Of a stretch of DNA of 64,000 nt, positions 1-8,297 are shown piece by piece. This DNA comes from Periweissella fabaria (lineage in GTDB: Bacteria; Bacillota; Bacilli; Lactobacillales; Lactobacillaceae). The stretch's first letter is position 1. Each line of letters starts with the position of its first letter. The stretch is from contig NZ_CAKKNS010000001.1 of the NCBI RefSeq assembly GCF_918814575.1, positions 62,001 through 126,000 on the forward strand, in the 5' to 3' direction. Both the position numbers and the translations under genes were made by a program. A model generated the notes under the pieces. It saw nothing but the letters and a program-made list of their open reading frames with translations, did not search any database and was not told the origin of the DNA.

Positions 1-1
1 A

Positions 2-1438
2 ATTGTCGTTAAGTTTCCGGTATTTGCTTTTGGTGAAATTGAAAACGCTGGTATTAAAGTCAATCGGCGGTTAAATACGATGCAAAAATCAGCGGGTTCG
101 ACAATTGGGATTGGCCGTTCAATTGAAGAAGCCCTTGAAAAAGCAATTCGAGCAGCTCATTTCAGTAACCGGGTATTTTCACCAGATCTAATGAGTGCCT
201 TACCCGAAAATGATTTAATCCAGCAATTAATCCACCCCCGTGATAATCGAATTTTATTATTGATTGAAGCGTTGCGGCGTGGATATACAATTGATGAATT
301 AGCTGAATTAACAAAAATTGACGAATACTATTTCTACAAGTTACAAAATATCATGGAATTAGAGCGGGCGGTTAAGCGTAATCCAGGTGATTTAGCATTA
401 CTCCAAGACGCTAAGTATTATGGACTCTCAGATGGTTTAATTGCCAAGTTATGGAATCAAGATTTTGATGATGTGCGCCAATTGGCTAAAAATAATGATT
501 TACAGCCAACATTCAAAGCCATTGAACCATCAGCTGGCGAATTTCCCGAAGATGTGACGGTATATTACAGTACCTTTGAACAAGAAAATGAATCAGAGCG
601 CCTCGGTGATAAGTCGGTGCTCGTTGTTGGAACCGGCGCTTTCCGATTAGGCGATGGTGCAAGTGGTTCCTATGTAACATCAACTATTTTGGACGAAATT
701 CGTGCTAATGGCTTTCAATCAATCATTATTAACAATAATCCTAATGATTTAACTTTGATGATTCAATTTGCCGATAAACAATATATTGAACCGCTGGAAA
801 TTTCAGATATTATGAACGTTGTGGAATTAGAACAGCCGGCGTTTGTATTAGTACCAGGTAATCGGATTAAGTTAATCGCAGCCTTGCGAGAACGTAATGT
901 GCATGTATGTGTGATTCCAAAGGATAAGTATACAGCTCCTGGTCCGCAACATGATGAACGAGAATTTGCTATTAACTACTATTTCGATGGCACCGATGTT
1001 CATCCAATTACGATTACTGAACATGTAACTGGTAAGCTGATGTTTGATAAAAATGTATATACACAAATTTATCAACAAAAAATTCCTAAATTACAATTGC
1101 GGGATACCTCGCCGGGGCTATATCAATTAATAACGAATCAGTTACCTTTAAGTACTGATTTAGGCGAGTATCAACTCCGACCAGTACCATTTGGACAGAT
1201 TGCCTTTTTAAACAAAGTAACGGGTATTAATTGGATTCGGTTAATGATTCGTAATATTTTAGGCTGTCAAACCGACGCTGACAAAGTATTACTTGCGCGT
1301 TTACCAGATGTTAATTTTAAACATCAAGTAGCGGAAATGGTTAGTAATAATACAGATTTCTTCCAACATTTGCAGCCAGCAGGTGAGCTAGATTCGACCC
1401 AGTTTGAAATGGGTGTCGCAATGCATTTAATCAAATAA
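2..1438 (+). CDS. CarB-like carbamoyl-phosphate synthase large chain, 5'-truncated, degenerate C-terminal half
   Basis: The reading frame is open from base 2, so the gene begins upstream of the window. The first visible residues through the QKSAGSTIGIGRS segment match the end of the first ATP-grasp domain of CarB. About 135 residues follow that look like the helical oligomerisation domain (FSPDLMSALPEND onward). A second pre-ATP-grasp-like start follows (VLVVGTGAFRLGDGASGSY). CarB normally continues for roughly 500 residues with a complete second synthetase half. Here only about 290 residues remain, and I see none of the usual second ATP-grasp motifs. The family assignment is secure for the N-terminal part. 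Whether the protein makes carbamoyl phosphate is doubtful. It could be a specialised paralogue. The 5' part and any partner small subunit lie outside the window. Confidence 0.75.
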   Translation: MVVKFPVFAFGEIENAGIKVNRRLNTMQKSAGSTIGIGRSIEEALEKAIRAAHFSNRVFSPDLMSALPENDLIQQLIHPRDNRILLLIEALRRGYTIDELAELTKIDEYYFYKLQNIMELERAVKRNPGDLALLQDAKYYGLSDGLIAKLWNQDFDDVRQLAKNNDLQPTFKAIEPSAGEFPEDVTVYYSTFEQENESERLGDKSVLVVGTGAFRLGDGASGSYVTSTILDEIRANGFQSIIINNNPNDLTLMIQFADKQYIEPLEISDIMNVVELEQPAFVLVPGNRIKLIAALRERNVHVCVIPKDKYTAPGPQHDEREFAINYYFDGTDVHPITITEHVTGKLMFDKNVYTQIYQQKIPKLQLRDTSPGLYQLITNQLPLSTDLGEYQLRPVPFGQIAFLNKVTGINWIRLMIRNILGCQTDADKVLLARLPDVNFKHQVAEMVSNNTDFFQHLQPAGELDSTQFEMGVAMHLIK

Positions 1439-1475
1439 ACTAATTAAAACATTACTTTTAATAGCACGCTATTTT

Positions 1476-1484
1476 TGGTATAAT
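1476..1484 (+). promoter_or_regulatory. extended -10 promoter element of tRNA-Ser
   Basis: TGGTATAAT, an extended -10 (TG-n-TATAAT), ends 14 bases before the tRNA 5' end, a normal spacing for a tRNA promoter. No clear -35 is visible. Confidence 0.5.
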
Positions 1485-1497
1485 ACTTTTTATTGAT

Positions 1498-1585
1498 GGA
1501 GATATGGCAGAGTGGTAATGCAGCGGACTCGAAATCCGCCGAACCCGTGTTGAACGGGTGCGCAGGTTCAAATCCTGTTATCTCC
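1498..1585 (+). tRNA. tRNA-Ser (anticodon CGA)
   Basis: The 7-bp acceptor stem GGAGATA/TATCTCC encloses a D arm, an anticodon stem GCGGA/TCCGC with loop CTCGAAA (anticodon CGA, reads UCG), a long class II variable arm (ACCCG/CGGGT), and a T arm GCAGG-TTCAAAT-CCTGT. The long variable arm is diagnostic of serine among tRNAs with this anticodon. CCA is not encoded. A strong terminator follows 37 bases later. Confidence 0.96.
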
Positions 1586-1622
1586 TTAAATGAAGGTATT
1601 GAGTAAGTGCCGAAAATAATCT

Positions 1623-1667
1623 AAAAAAGACTACGCCCTTTGTGATGCTAAGGGCGTAGTCTTTTTT
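1623..1667 (+). terminator. intrinsic terminator after tRNA-Ser
   Basis: A perfect 18-bp inverted repeat (AAAAAAGACTACGCCCTT and its complement) with a 9-base loop. The arms end in A6 and T6, so it can work on both strands. Confidence 0.9.
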
Positions 1668-1766
1668 AGTCATCTAGGATAAATATCTGATTACTTTTAA
1701 TAGCAATTTTGTAGGGTTTGCCATTATGGTATACTTAAAGTAATAATATTAATGAGGTAGATAACC

Positions 1767-1949
1767 GTGGATAACAGTATTGAAGCACAACTTGAATTAT
1801 TGATGAATAAAGCGCGCGTTTCCGCTAAAGTTAGCGATGTAACCATGATTTTAAACAGTATTGAAGACCCTGATTTTGCCGAAACAAAAGCTAAGATTGA
1901 AGCTGCTTTAAAAGAATTTATTAATAAGCAAGCCCACTATGGTGAATAA
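1767..1949 (+). CDS. 60-aa hypothetical protein
   Basis: A short ORF with a GTG start preceded by a TGAGGT ribosome-binding site at 1753-1758. It is followed directly by a terminator, so it looks like a monocistronic gene. The product is soluble, Glu/Lys/Ala rich and predicted all-helical (for example the segment around residues 36-52, DFAETKAKIEAALKEF). There is no signal peptide and no membrane segment. I do not recognise the family and give no function. The start signal, its own terminator and normal base composition support a real gene. Confidence 0.6.
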   Translation: MDNSIEAQLELLMNKARVSAKVSDVTMILNSIEDPDFAETKAKIEAALKEFINKQAHYGE

Positions 1950-1956
1950 TGTTTTG

Positions 1957-1984
1957 AAAGTCGACGTTTAATGTCGGCTTTTTT
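1957..1984 (+). terminator. intrinsic terminator
   Basis: Stem AAAGTCGAC/GTCGGCTTT (one G-U pair) with a short loop and a T run, directly after the 60-aa ORF. Confidence 0.75.
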
Positions 1985-2066
1985 GTATTAAATGGCTATT
2001 TACACATATCAAATGAAAGCGTATTATAAAAAATACATTAGAAGATTATTAGAAAAGGGATAGTGC

Positions 2067-2894
2067 ATGAAAGCAACGTTAATTGCTGAAGATTTTTCGG
2101 CAGTCGGCCAAATATCAATGGTCGCAGCATTAAATATTTTTAGTGCGTTTGGGATTACAACAGTGGCGATGCCAACGACAATTCTGTCAACGCAAACGGA
2201 AGCCTTTGGTACGCCGGTAGCCAGTTCAACATTACAATGGAGTCAAGCAGCTGCTGCGCATTGGCAAGCAGTACCAGATATTACAATTGATAGTGCGTTA
2301 GTGGGGTATGTAGGGAATGTTGCAACGGTTCATCAAGTACAAACCGAATTAATGCGGCTGCGGCCTAAGTTAGTTGTGATAGATCCAGTGATGGGCGATC
2401 AAGATCAATTGTATCCAGATTTTGATACAACGTATGTCGAGGCGATTCAAGAGTTAGTGCAAGTTGCAACGGTAATAACCCCTAATTGGACGGAATTACA
2501 GTTATTGACTAATCAACCACTAGGGCAAAAGCCAACTATTAGTAATGTCGCCTTATTAATAAACCAACTTAAGCACCAACATAAGGGCGCCTACGTTGTC
2601 GTAACTGGAATTAATTTTGATGATGCTGTTGCAATTGCTTATCAAGATGATAGCGGTCAAATTCAATATATTAAGCAGACCAAGTTTCCAGGTCATTTTT
2701 ATGGAGCTGGTGACGTCTTTAGCGCCTTGCTATGCGGTTATTTACAACGTGAGACGAGCTTTGCTAAAGCGGTCCAAGCCGCAGCAAGTGGCGTTCATTT
2801 AGTAATTGCAACAACCGCAACTTTACCGGTTGATAATCGTAAATTTGGCTTACAGTTAGCACCCGTTTTAGCTAAAATTGCGTTGCAAAAGTAA
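2067..2894 (+). CDS. pyridoxal/pyridoxamine kinase-like PfkB-family kinase
   Basis: A 275-aa ribokinase-fold kinase of the PdxK/PdxY/ThiD group. It shows DPVMGD at residues 106-111 (Mg/phosphate-binding region) and a YGAGDVFSAL segment at 212-221, with the anion-hole GAGD and the catalytic Asp at about 216. The expected reaction is ATP-dependent phosphorylation of pyridoxal, pyridoxine or pyridoxamine in the cytoplasm. Hydroxymethylpyrimidine is the main alternative substrate of this fold. It is the first gene of an apparent three-gene unit with a DUF436 protein (19 bases downstream) and an ECF S component (4 bases further). The transporter favours a vitamin-salvage kinase. The start follows GAAAAGGGA. 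Kinase class is certain, the substrate is inferred. Confidence 0.8.
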   Translation: MKATLIAEDFSAVGQISMVAALNIFSAFGITTVAMPTTILSTQTEAFGTPVASSTLQWSQAAAAHWQAVPDITIDSALVGYVGNVATVHQVQTELMRLRPKLVVIDPVMGDQDQLYPDFDTTYVEAIQELVQVATVITPNWTELQLLTNQPLGQKPTISNVALLINQLKHQHKGAYVVVTGINFDDAVAIAYQDDSGQIQYIKQTKFPGHFYGAGDVFSALLCGYLQRETSFAKAVQAAASGVHLVIATTATLPVDNRKFGLQLAPVLAKIALQK

Positions 2895-2912
2895 ATACAA
2901 GAGGTGAAAATA

Positions 2913-3479
2913 ATGATTACAATTGAACAAATTAAAACTGACTTACGGAACGTTTTGGACGATTATTTTGCTCAAGTTACAAACCCGGGGAAAATATTTG
3001 TGGTTGGTTGTAGTACGAGTGAAATTAGTGGTAGTTGGAAGGGAACTAATTCGCGATTAGATGTGGGCCAAGCGGTTTATGAAACTATTCAACAGTATTT
3101 AGAACCCCGGGGGATGGCCATTGCGATTCAAGGTTGTGAACATTTGAACCGGGCGTTATTAGTTGAACGGACCGTTGCAGAAGCCCATAATTTTGAGATT
3201 GTTGATGTTGTACCAGCCATCCATGCTGGTGGTGGGACCCAAGTGGCCGCTTATCAACAAATGCATGATCCGGTCGAAGTTGAACACATTGTGGCCCAAG
3301 GAGGACTTGATATTGGGGGGACTGAAATTGGGATGCATGTTAAATTTGTCCAAATTCCCGTTCCTTTAAAACATCGCGATGTTGGGGCAGCCCGGGTCGT
3401 GGCGCTCACAAGTCGCCCCAAAAAAATTGGGGGAGCTCGTGCAAAATACGAATTTACAACAGCAAACTTGGAGGAATAG
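2913..3479 (+). CDS. DUF436 / TIGR01440-family protein
   Basis: A 188-aa protein of the YwlG-like DUF436 family, recognised from the N-terminal [11 protein letters not shown] segment and the central [13 protein letters not shown] segment. The molecular function of the family is unknown. I chose the ATG at 2913 because AGAGGTG at 2900-2906 is well spaced for it. An in-frame GTG at 2904 would overlap that ribosome-binding site. The gene lies between a vitamin kinase and an ECF S component in what looks like one transcript, which ties it to cofactor salvage by context only. Family call firm, role unknown. Confidence 0.8.
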   Translation: MITIEQIKTDLRNVLDDYFAQVTNPGKIFVVGCSTSEISGSWKGTNSRLDVGQAVYETIQQYLEPRGMAIAIQGCEHLNRALLVERTVAEAHNFEIVDVVPAIHAGGGTQVAAYQQMHDPVEVEHIVAQGGLDIGGTEIGMHVKFVQIPVPLKHRDVGAARVVALTSRPKKIGGARAKYEFTTANLEE

Positions 3480-3482
3480 ATT

Positions 3483-3974
3483 ATGGATTCAAAAATACGA
3501 TTACGACGATTGATTTTTGGTGCGTTAATGATGGCTTTAACAGTTGTCCTAGGACGAATATTTATTATTCCGATTCCATGGACACATGGTAATATTAATT
3601 TATGTGATGCTTGTATTTTAATTTGTGCCCTCGTTTTAGGACCCGTACCAGGGGCCATTGTGGGTGGCTTAGGTGGCTTGTTATTAGATTTAATTTCTGG
3701 ATATAGTCAATACATGGTCTTCTCGTTGATTGCCCATGGTTTGGAAGGTTTTATTGCTGGTTGGTTATTTAAAAAGTACCATCGTCAACCAGTCGCATTA
3801 GGATTGGCAATCCTAGTTATGGTTATTTGCTATTTTGCTGCTGATTCATTCTTATACACTCCCGTAGTTGGTGCCTTAGGGATCCCAACTAATTTGATTC
3901 AAGGAATTGTGGGAGCAATTGTTGCGTTAGTTGTTGTACCACAAGTTAAGAAATACCGAGAAAAATTATTATAA
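3483..3974 (+). CDS. ECF transporter S component, probably vitamin B6-related (PdxU-like)
   Basis: A 163-aa very hydrophobic protein with about five to six membrane segments, the size and topology of energy-coupling-factor S components, which capture a vitamin and dock on a shared EcfAAT module encoded elsewhere. A basic N-terminus (MDSKIRLRRLIFGALMMAL) precedes the first helix, and Gly-rich turns (GPVPGAIVGGLGGLLLDLISG) lie between helices, as is usual for the family. It follows the DUF436 gene by 3 bases with AGGAATAG as ribosome-binding site. Pairing with a PdxK/ThiD-like kinase suggests pyridoxine/pyridoxal or hydroxymethylpyrimidine as substrate. The first is favoured, but sequence alone does not prove it. 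Confidence 0.78.
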   Translation: MDSKIRLRRLIFGALMMALTVVLGRIFIIPIPWTHGNINLCDACILICALVLGPVPGAIVGGLGGLLLDLISGYSQYMVFSLIAHGLEGFIAGWLFKKYHRQPVALGLAILVMVICYFAADSFLYTPVVGALGIPTNLIQGIVGAIVALVVVPQVKKYREKLL

Positions 3975-3984
3975 ATAGTTATCG

Positions 3985-4023
3985 AATCCGTACGCACTGT
4001 TAATGTTGTCGTGCGGATTTTTT
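3985..4023 (+). terminator. intrinsic terminator of the putative B6 operon
   Basis: Stem AATCCG..CGCAC/GTGCGGATT with a bulge, then TTTTTT. It abuts the stop codon of the convergent gene at 4025. Confidence 0.75.
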
Positions 4024-4024
4024 G

Positions 4025-4537
4025 TTAGCTTATATTGGTCTGCCGGAGACGATAGCCCCGACAATGGAGCGGTAAGATGGTATGGATATTGCAGATAAAA
4101 AAACGTTTTAGTTGTTGTTGAAATTCAGCAGGTGTGAATTCTGCAAATTCCGATAAAAGCTGATAAAACGGTTGGTGGTCGATGATACTATCAATAAATG
4201 TGGTAGGGTCAGTAATGATAACTTGCCAAATTTGGGGCTGAAATTTAGAATTTCGGACCATAATTGCCAATTCACCATTATAAAAATAAGGGCGTGACAT
4301 AACAAATGTGATTAAAAATAATCTTTGATCAATGAAACTTTCGGTAGTTGGACCATAAATGTCATAATATTTAGCTAATTGGTTGAGGTCAGCAAGGGTA
4401 AGTTGCTCAAACGATTGTTGTCCGTTACGTATTTGCGAAATTAGGTGTGCATTAACCGTGATTTTTTCAGTGAAGTTAGTGAGCGGAATATCACTTTGTA
4501 ATAAAGTTTGCGCTTTTTTGATGAATGATAAGGTCAT
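4025..4537 (-). CDS. 170-aa hypothetical protein with HTH-like N-terminus
   Basis: The first ~60 residues (FTEKITVNAHLISQIRNGQQSFEQLTLADLNQLAKYY) have the helix pattern of an Xre/Cro-like helix-turn-helix. The remaining ~110 residues are hydrophobic/aromatic with no recognised domain and no clear membrane helix. Lactobacilli carry comparable small, poorly conserved Xre-like proteins. It is transcribed towards the B6 operon. The 200-bp upstream region contains direct repeats that could be its own operators. The start follows AAAGGCGG. Function unknown. The DNA-binding call rests on pattern only. Confidence 0.55.
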   Translation of the reverse strand: MTLSFIKKAQTLLQSDIPLTNFTEKITVNAHLISQIRNGQQSFEQLTLADLNQLAKYYDIYGPTTESFIDQRLFLITFVMSRPYFYNGELAIMVRNSKFQPQIWQVIITDPTTFIDSIIDHQPFYQLLSEFAEFTPAEFQQQLKRFFICNIHTILPLHCRGYRLRQTNIS

Positions 4538-4541
4538 TATT

Positions 4542-4660
4542 TAGCCGCCTTTTGGAAATTTTTTATTGTAAATAAAGATACGTAAAATTTCGTAAAAGGC
4601 AGGATAAATTTAATTTTGAAGTTACTTAAACGCCTAAATTAGCCACTTTTTGGAAATTTA
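4542..4660. repeat. pair of direct repeats upstream of the HTH-like gene
   Basis: TTAGCCGCCTTTTGGAAATTT (near 4544) and TTAGCCACTTTTTGGAAATTT (near 4636) differ at only two positions and are about 92 bases apart. They flank AT-rich DNA containing CGTAAAATTTCGTAAAA. They may be operators. No gene is visible between 4538 and the met promoter at 4740. Confidence 0.45.
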
Positions 4661-4739
4661 AATCAAGAAAATTAAAAAATGCAACGACTGATTAGAGCTT
4701 GCAAATATTTAAATTAGAAAATTAAATTATATTTTAATG

Positions 4740-4768
4740 TTGACATGATAAATTAATCGTTTTATAAT
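4740..4768 (+). promoter_or_regulatory. consensus sigma-A promoter of the metEF T-box transcript
   Basis: TTGACA at 4740-4745 and TATAAT at 4763-4768 with a 17-bp spacer, a perfect consensus promoter. Such strength fits a transcript controlled mainly downstream by the T-box. Confidence 0.9.
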
Positions 4769-4779
4769 TTAGCCATTCA

Positions 4780-5057
4780 ATGATGTTGAAGAGATGAGTA
4801 AATATCAAGGTGATTGCATAGAGAGCTAACGTGGTGGTGAAAGTTAGTATCACATTGATTTTGAAGATGGTCTCTGAGTCGTAATAAAGTGAGCTCATTT
4901 GGTGGACAAGCTTTATTCGGTAAAACGCCCGTTATCGCGTGCAGGTATCTCGTCAGATGTACCTCGTGAGCAAAGAATAGTGATATTCTTTGGAATATGG
5001 GTGGTAACACGAATTTTTTCGTCCCGTAGTCTAGTAATAGACTACGGGACTTTTTTT
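4780..5057 (+). promoter_or_regulatory. T-box riboswitch, methionine-specific
   Basis: Stem I is seen with base ATGAGT (near 4794) pairing to GCTCAT (near 4892), an AGAGAG element at 4820-4825, and an apical GGTGAAAG loop. The specifier region GAAGATGGTCTCTGA places ATG at 4867-4869, where the class has its specifier codon, so tRNA-Met is read. The T-box bulge sequence TGGGTGGTAACACG is at 4998-5011. It is followed by the terminator GTCCCGTAGTCT-AGTAAT-AGACTACGGGAC plus T7 at 5021-5057. Uncharged tRNA-Met would favour the antiterminator and switch on metE-metF. Met T-boxes upstream of methionine genes are established in Lactobacillales. Confidence 0.94.
5021..5057 (+). terminator. T-box regulated terminator
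   Basis: A perfect 12-bp stem with a 6-base loop and seven T residues. It is the attenuator of the metEF leader and competes with the T-box antiterminator. Confidence 0.92.
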
Positions 5058-5118
5058 GACTAAAAAGCAACGTGAATTGAAAATAAAAATAATAAATGGT
5101 ATTTTGGAGGATTTAAGT

Positions 5119-7386
5119 ATGACAACAACAGTAGTAGGATTTCCACGTATTGGTGAACACCGTGAATTAAAGCGCATTACTGAAAAGTATTGGAAAAATA
5201 ATGCATCACAAGCTGAGTTAATTGAAGCAGCCACTGCCATCAAAGAAAAGCATTGGAATATTCAAGCTCAAGCTGGCATCGATTTTGTTAGTGCAGGTGA
5301 TTTTTCATTCTTTGATAATGTTTTGGATACAGCATACTTACTTAACATTATTCCTAATCGCTACCGTGAACTAGGCTTAAATGATTTAGATCAATATTTT
5401 GCTTTAGCTCGGGGTTATCAAGATGGTGATAAATCAGTTAAGGCCTTGCCAATGAAGAAGTGGTTTAATACCAACTACCACTACATCGTACCTGAAATTA
5501 ATGATACAACTGAAATTAAAGTTACTGGGACGCGTTTGTTTGATGATGTGGCCTTAGCAACAAGTAAATATACCAATGTAAAAGCGTCAATTGTTGGGCC
5601 ATTTACATTACTTAAGTTAGCCCGCTATATCGGTACTAAACAAGCGGCTGACTTTGCTGCTGCGACAATTGCGGCCTATCAAGAAATCTTTGCTAAGTTA
5701 AATGAAACCAGTATTGCTTGGTTACAAATTGACGAACCTGCCTTAGTATTTGATTTAACGGATGAAGATAAAGCCTTCTTCCAAGACATTTACACGCAAT
5801 TATTAGCCCAAGAACACGACTTCAAAGTTAATATTCAAACTTACTTTGGAGATGTGCGTGATATTTACAGTACCTTGGTTGCTCTCCCAGTTGAAGGGCT
5901 TGGGTTGGACTTGCTTGAAGGTAAGTATAACCGCGAATTAATTAAAGAGCTTGGTTTTCCAAGTGACAAAATCTTGTTTGCAGGCGTGGTCAATGGTAAA
6001 AATATTTGGCGGAATGAATATCGTAAGACAATTGAATTAATCAAGAGTCTCCCCGTTGAAAACTACATTTTGTCAACGTCATGTTCATTACTCCACGTAC
6101 CATTTACCACTGCCAATGAACCTAACTTGAATCCTGATTTATTACAACATTTAGCCTTTGCGGTCGAGAAGTTAACGGAATTAAAAGACCTGGATGAAAT
6201 CTTAGCCGGTGAAGATAAGACGGCGTTGGCAAATAACGAAGAATTATTTGCTAGTGTTAATCACCCATTTGATGCCAATGTGCATGCCCGCATTGATCAA
6301 CTAACAGAGGCTGATTACCACCGTCAACCATCACGTGAAGAACGAGCTAAAATTCAAAAAGCTGAATTTAACTTACCAGAATTACCAACGACTACGATTG
6401 GTTCATTCCCACAAACAGCAGATGTTCGTAGTAACCGGGCCAAGTTCCGCAAGGGTGAAATTACCCGTGAAGAGTACGACCAATTTAACCACGAAAAAAT
6501 CGCTGATATTATTAAATTCCAAGAAGAAATTGGCTTAGATGTCTTAGTTCATGGAGAATTTGAACGTAATGACATGGTCGAATACTTTGGGGAACACTTA
6601 GCTGGATTTGAATTCACTAAAAATGCATGGGTTCAATCATATGGTTCACGGGCTGTTAAGCCACCAATTATTTGGGGGGATGTAAGTCGTAAAGAAGCAA
6701 TCACGGTTGCAACTTCTGCCTATGCCCAAAGTTTAACTGACAAGTGGATGAAAGGCATGCTTACAGGACCTGTAACCATCTTTAACTGGTCATTCCCACG
6801 TGAAGATATCACCCCAGAAGAATCCGTAACTCAAATTGCTTTGGCTATCCAAGATGAAGTCCTTGATCTTGAAGCGCATGGGATTAAGATTATTCAAATC
6901 GATGAAGCCGCTTTACGTGAAAAATTACCACTTCGTAAGAGTGATTGGTTCAAAGAATATCTTGACTGGGCAGTACCAGCCTTCCGGTTAGTACACAGTA
7001 AGGTTGAACCAACGACTCAAATTCACACGCACATGTGCTACAGTGAATTTAATGACATCGTTAAAGCAATCGATGATTTAGATGCTGATGTGATTTCATT
7101 TGAAGCATCACGTTCTGATTTATCATTGATTGAAGATTTAAAAGCCAATAACTTTGAAACTGAAGTGGGCCCTGGAATTTATGATATTCACTCACCACGA
7201 ATTCCTAGCAAAGATGAACTTGTTGGGATTATTGATAAGATTTTGGCTAAATTACCAACTGAAAAAGTGTGGATTAACCCAGATTGTGGTTTGAAAACAC
7301 GTGGTGATAAAGAGGCAACTGAAAGCTTAGAAAACTTAGTTGCTGCTACATTTGAAGTACGGGAGAGATTAAATGGCGCTAACTGA
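5119..7386 (+). CDS. metE: cobalamin-independent methionine synthase
   Basis: 5-Methyltetrahydropteroyltriglutamate-homocysteine methyltransferase, 755 aa, the normal family length. It transfers the methyl group of methyl-THF to homocysteine to give methionine. The N-terminal half (TVVGFPRIGEHRELK) and the C-terminal catalytic barrel (TTIGSFPQTADVRSNR) are both present. Zinc ligands are visible as His638 and Cys640 (HTHMCYSEF), Glu662 and Cys723 (NPDCGLKTR). I chose the ATG at 5119, preceded by GGAGG at 5106-5110. An upstream in-frame extension to 5056 would begin inside the terminator. It is controlled by the Met T-box and overlaps metF by 14 bases. Confidence 0.97.
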   Translation: MTTTVVGFPRIGEHRELKRITEKYWKNNASQAELIEAATAIKEKHWNIQAQAGIDFVSAGDFSFFDNVLDTAYLLNIIPNRYRELGLNDLDQYFALARGYQDGDKSVKALPMKKWFNTNYHYIVPEINDTTEIKVTGTRLFDDVALATSKYTNVKASIVGPFTLLKLARYIGTKQAADFAAATIAAYQEIFAKLNETSIAWLQIDEPALVFDLTDEDKAFFQDIYTQLLAQEHDFKVNIQTYFGDVRDIYSTLVALPVEGLGLDLLEGKYNRELIKELGFPSDKILFAGVVNGKNIWRNEYRKTIELIKSLPVENYILSTSCSLLHVPFTTANEPNLNPDLLQHLAFAVEKLTELKDLDEILAGEDKTALANNEELFASVNHPFDANVHARIDQLTEADYHRQPSREERAKIQKAEFNLPELPTTTIGSFPQTADVRSNRAKFRKGEITREEYDQFNHEKIADIIKFQEEIGLDVLVHGEFERNDMVEYFGEHLAGFEFTKNAWVQSYGSRAVKPPIIWGDVSRKEAITVATSAYAQSLTDKWMKGMLTGPVTIFNWSFPREDITPEESVTQIALAIQDEVLDLEAHGIKIIQIDEAALREKLPLRKSDWFKEYLDWAVPAFRLVHSKVEPTTQIHTHMCYSEFNDIVKAIDDLDADVISFEASRSDLSLIEDLKANNFETEVGPGIYDIHSPRIPSKDELVGIIDKILAKLPTEKVWINPDCGLKTRGDKEATESLENLVAATFEVRERLNGAN

Positions 7387-8263
7387 TTTGTTTGAGAAAA
7401 AGACCGTTTTCTCATTGGAAGTCTTTCCGCCCCATACCGAGGTAGGTATTGAGAATTTGAGTAAAACATTGGTTGATTTAAAACAAATTAAGCCAGATTT
7501 TATCTCAGTGACCCTTGGAGCAGGTGGTTTAGCTAAGAGTGAGGACACAATCAAAGTTGCAGATTTTATCCAAAATGATTTAAAAATTCCAGCCGTGGCC
7601 CATGTCCCTGGTTTATATCAATCAAAAGATAAGATTACGAAGTTATTAGATGATTTAGCAGCCCACGATGTCAAGAATGTGTTGGTCCTTCGAGGGGATG
7701 CCATTGAAGGGGAAATCCCCGTTGGTGAATTTAACCACGCTAATGATTTAGCAGCGTTTATTAAAGAATATGGGACGTTTGATATTGCGGGTGCTTGTTA
7801 TCCTCAAGTGCATTTGGAATCAACATCAACGGTGGATGATATTCGGTATTTGAAGAAAAAAGTTGATGCAGGTATTACCCACTTAATCACCCAGGTATTT
7901 TTTGATAATACGCATTTTTATAATTTTAAGGAACGCCTTGAATTAGCGGATATTGCTGCCCCAGTTGAAGCGGGAATTATGCCATGTACAAATAAGAAAC
8001 AAATTGAACGGATTGCACAAATTACCGGGATTGAACTACCGAAAAAATTTGTTTCTATTCTATCACGGTATGAAAATAAACCTGAAGCGATGCGAGATGC
8101 AGGGATTGCCTTTGCGGTTGATCAAATTGTGGACTTAGTATCATCTGGTGTTGATGGCATTCACTTATATACGATGAATAATGCTGATAATGCAAAACGA
8201 ATTTGGGAAGCAACCCATTCGTTATTTGAAGATGCTGCCGATGTTAAGGCGGCTACACATTAA
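7373..8263 (+). CDS. metF: 5,10-methylenetetrahydrofolate reductase
   Basis: A 296-aa FAD-dependent TIM-barrel enzyme that reduces methylene-THF to methyl-THF, the methyl donor used by MetE. Family signatures include SLEVFPPHTEVG near the N-terminus (with the catalytic Glu), the VLRGD segment in the barrel core and ITQVFFDN in the second half. It overlaps the end of metE by 14 bases, so the two are translationally coupled and share the T-box. The ribosome-binding site GGGAGAG lies within metE. Length and motifs are normal. Together the pair forms the methyl branch of methionine synthesis. Confidence 0.95.
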   Translation: MALTDLFEKKTVFSLEVFPPHTEVGIENLSKTLVDLKQIKPDFISVTLGAGGLAKSEDTIKVADFIQNDLKIPAVAHVPGLYQSKDKITKLLDDLAAHDVKNVLVLRGDAIEGEIPVGEFNHANDLAAFIKEYGTFDIAGACYPQVHLESTSTVDDIRYLKKKVDAGITHLITQVFFDNTHFYNFKERLELADIAAPVEAGIMPCTNKKQIERIAQITGIELPKKFVSILSRYENKPEAMRDAGIAFAVDQIVDLVSSGVDGIHLYTMNNADNAKRIWEATHSLFEDAADVKAATH

Positions 8264-8297
8264 GCTAGACGTAGGATTATAGCTAAAATAGCTAACT

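Noticed and set aside
2006-2022. cre-like sequence ATGAAAGCGTATTA upstream of the B6 operon
   Set aside because: It matches the consensus at only about 11 of 14 positions and lacks the inverted half-site; chance is likely in this AT-rich DNA.
3254-3658. 134-aa minus-strand ORF over the DUF436 and ECF genes
   Set aside because: It lies antisense to two well-supported genes, has no ribosome-binding site and no recognisable product.
5056-5118. N-terminal extension of MetE by 21 residues
   Set aside because: It would begin inside the T-box terminator; the ATG at 5119 has a clear GGAGG and matches the family's N-terminus.
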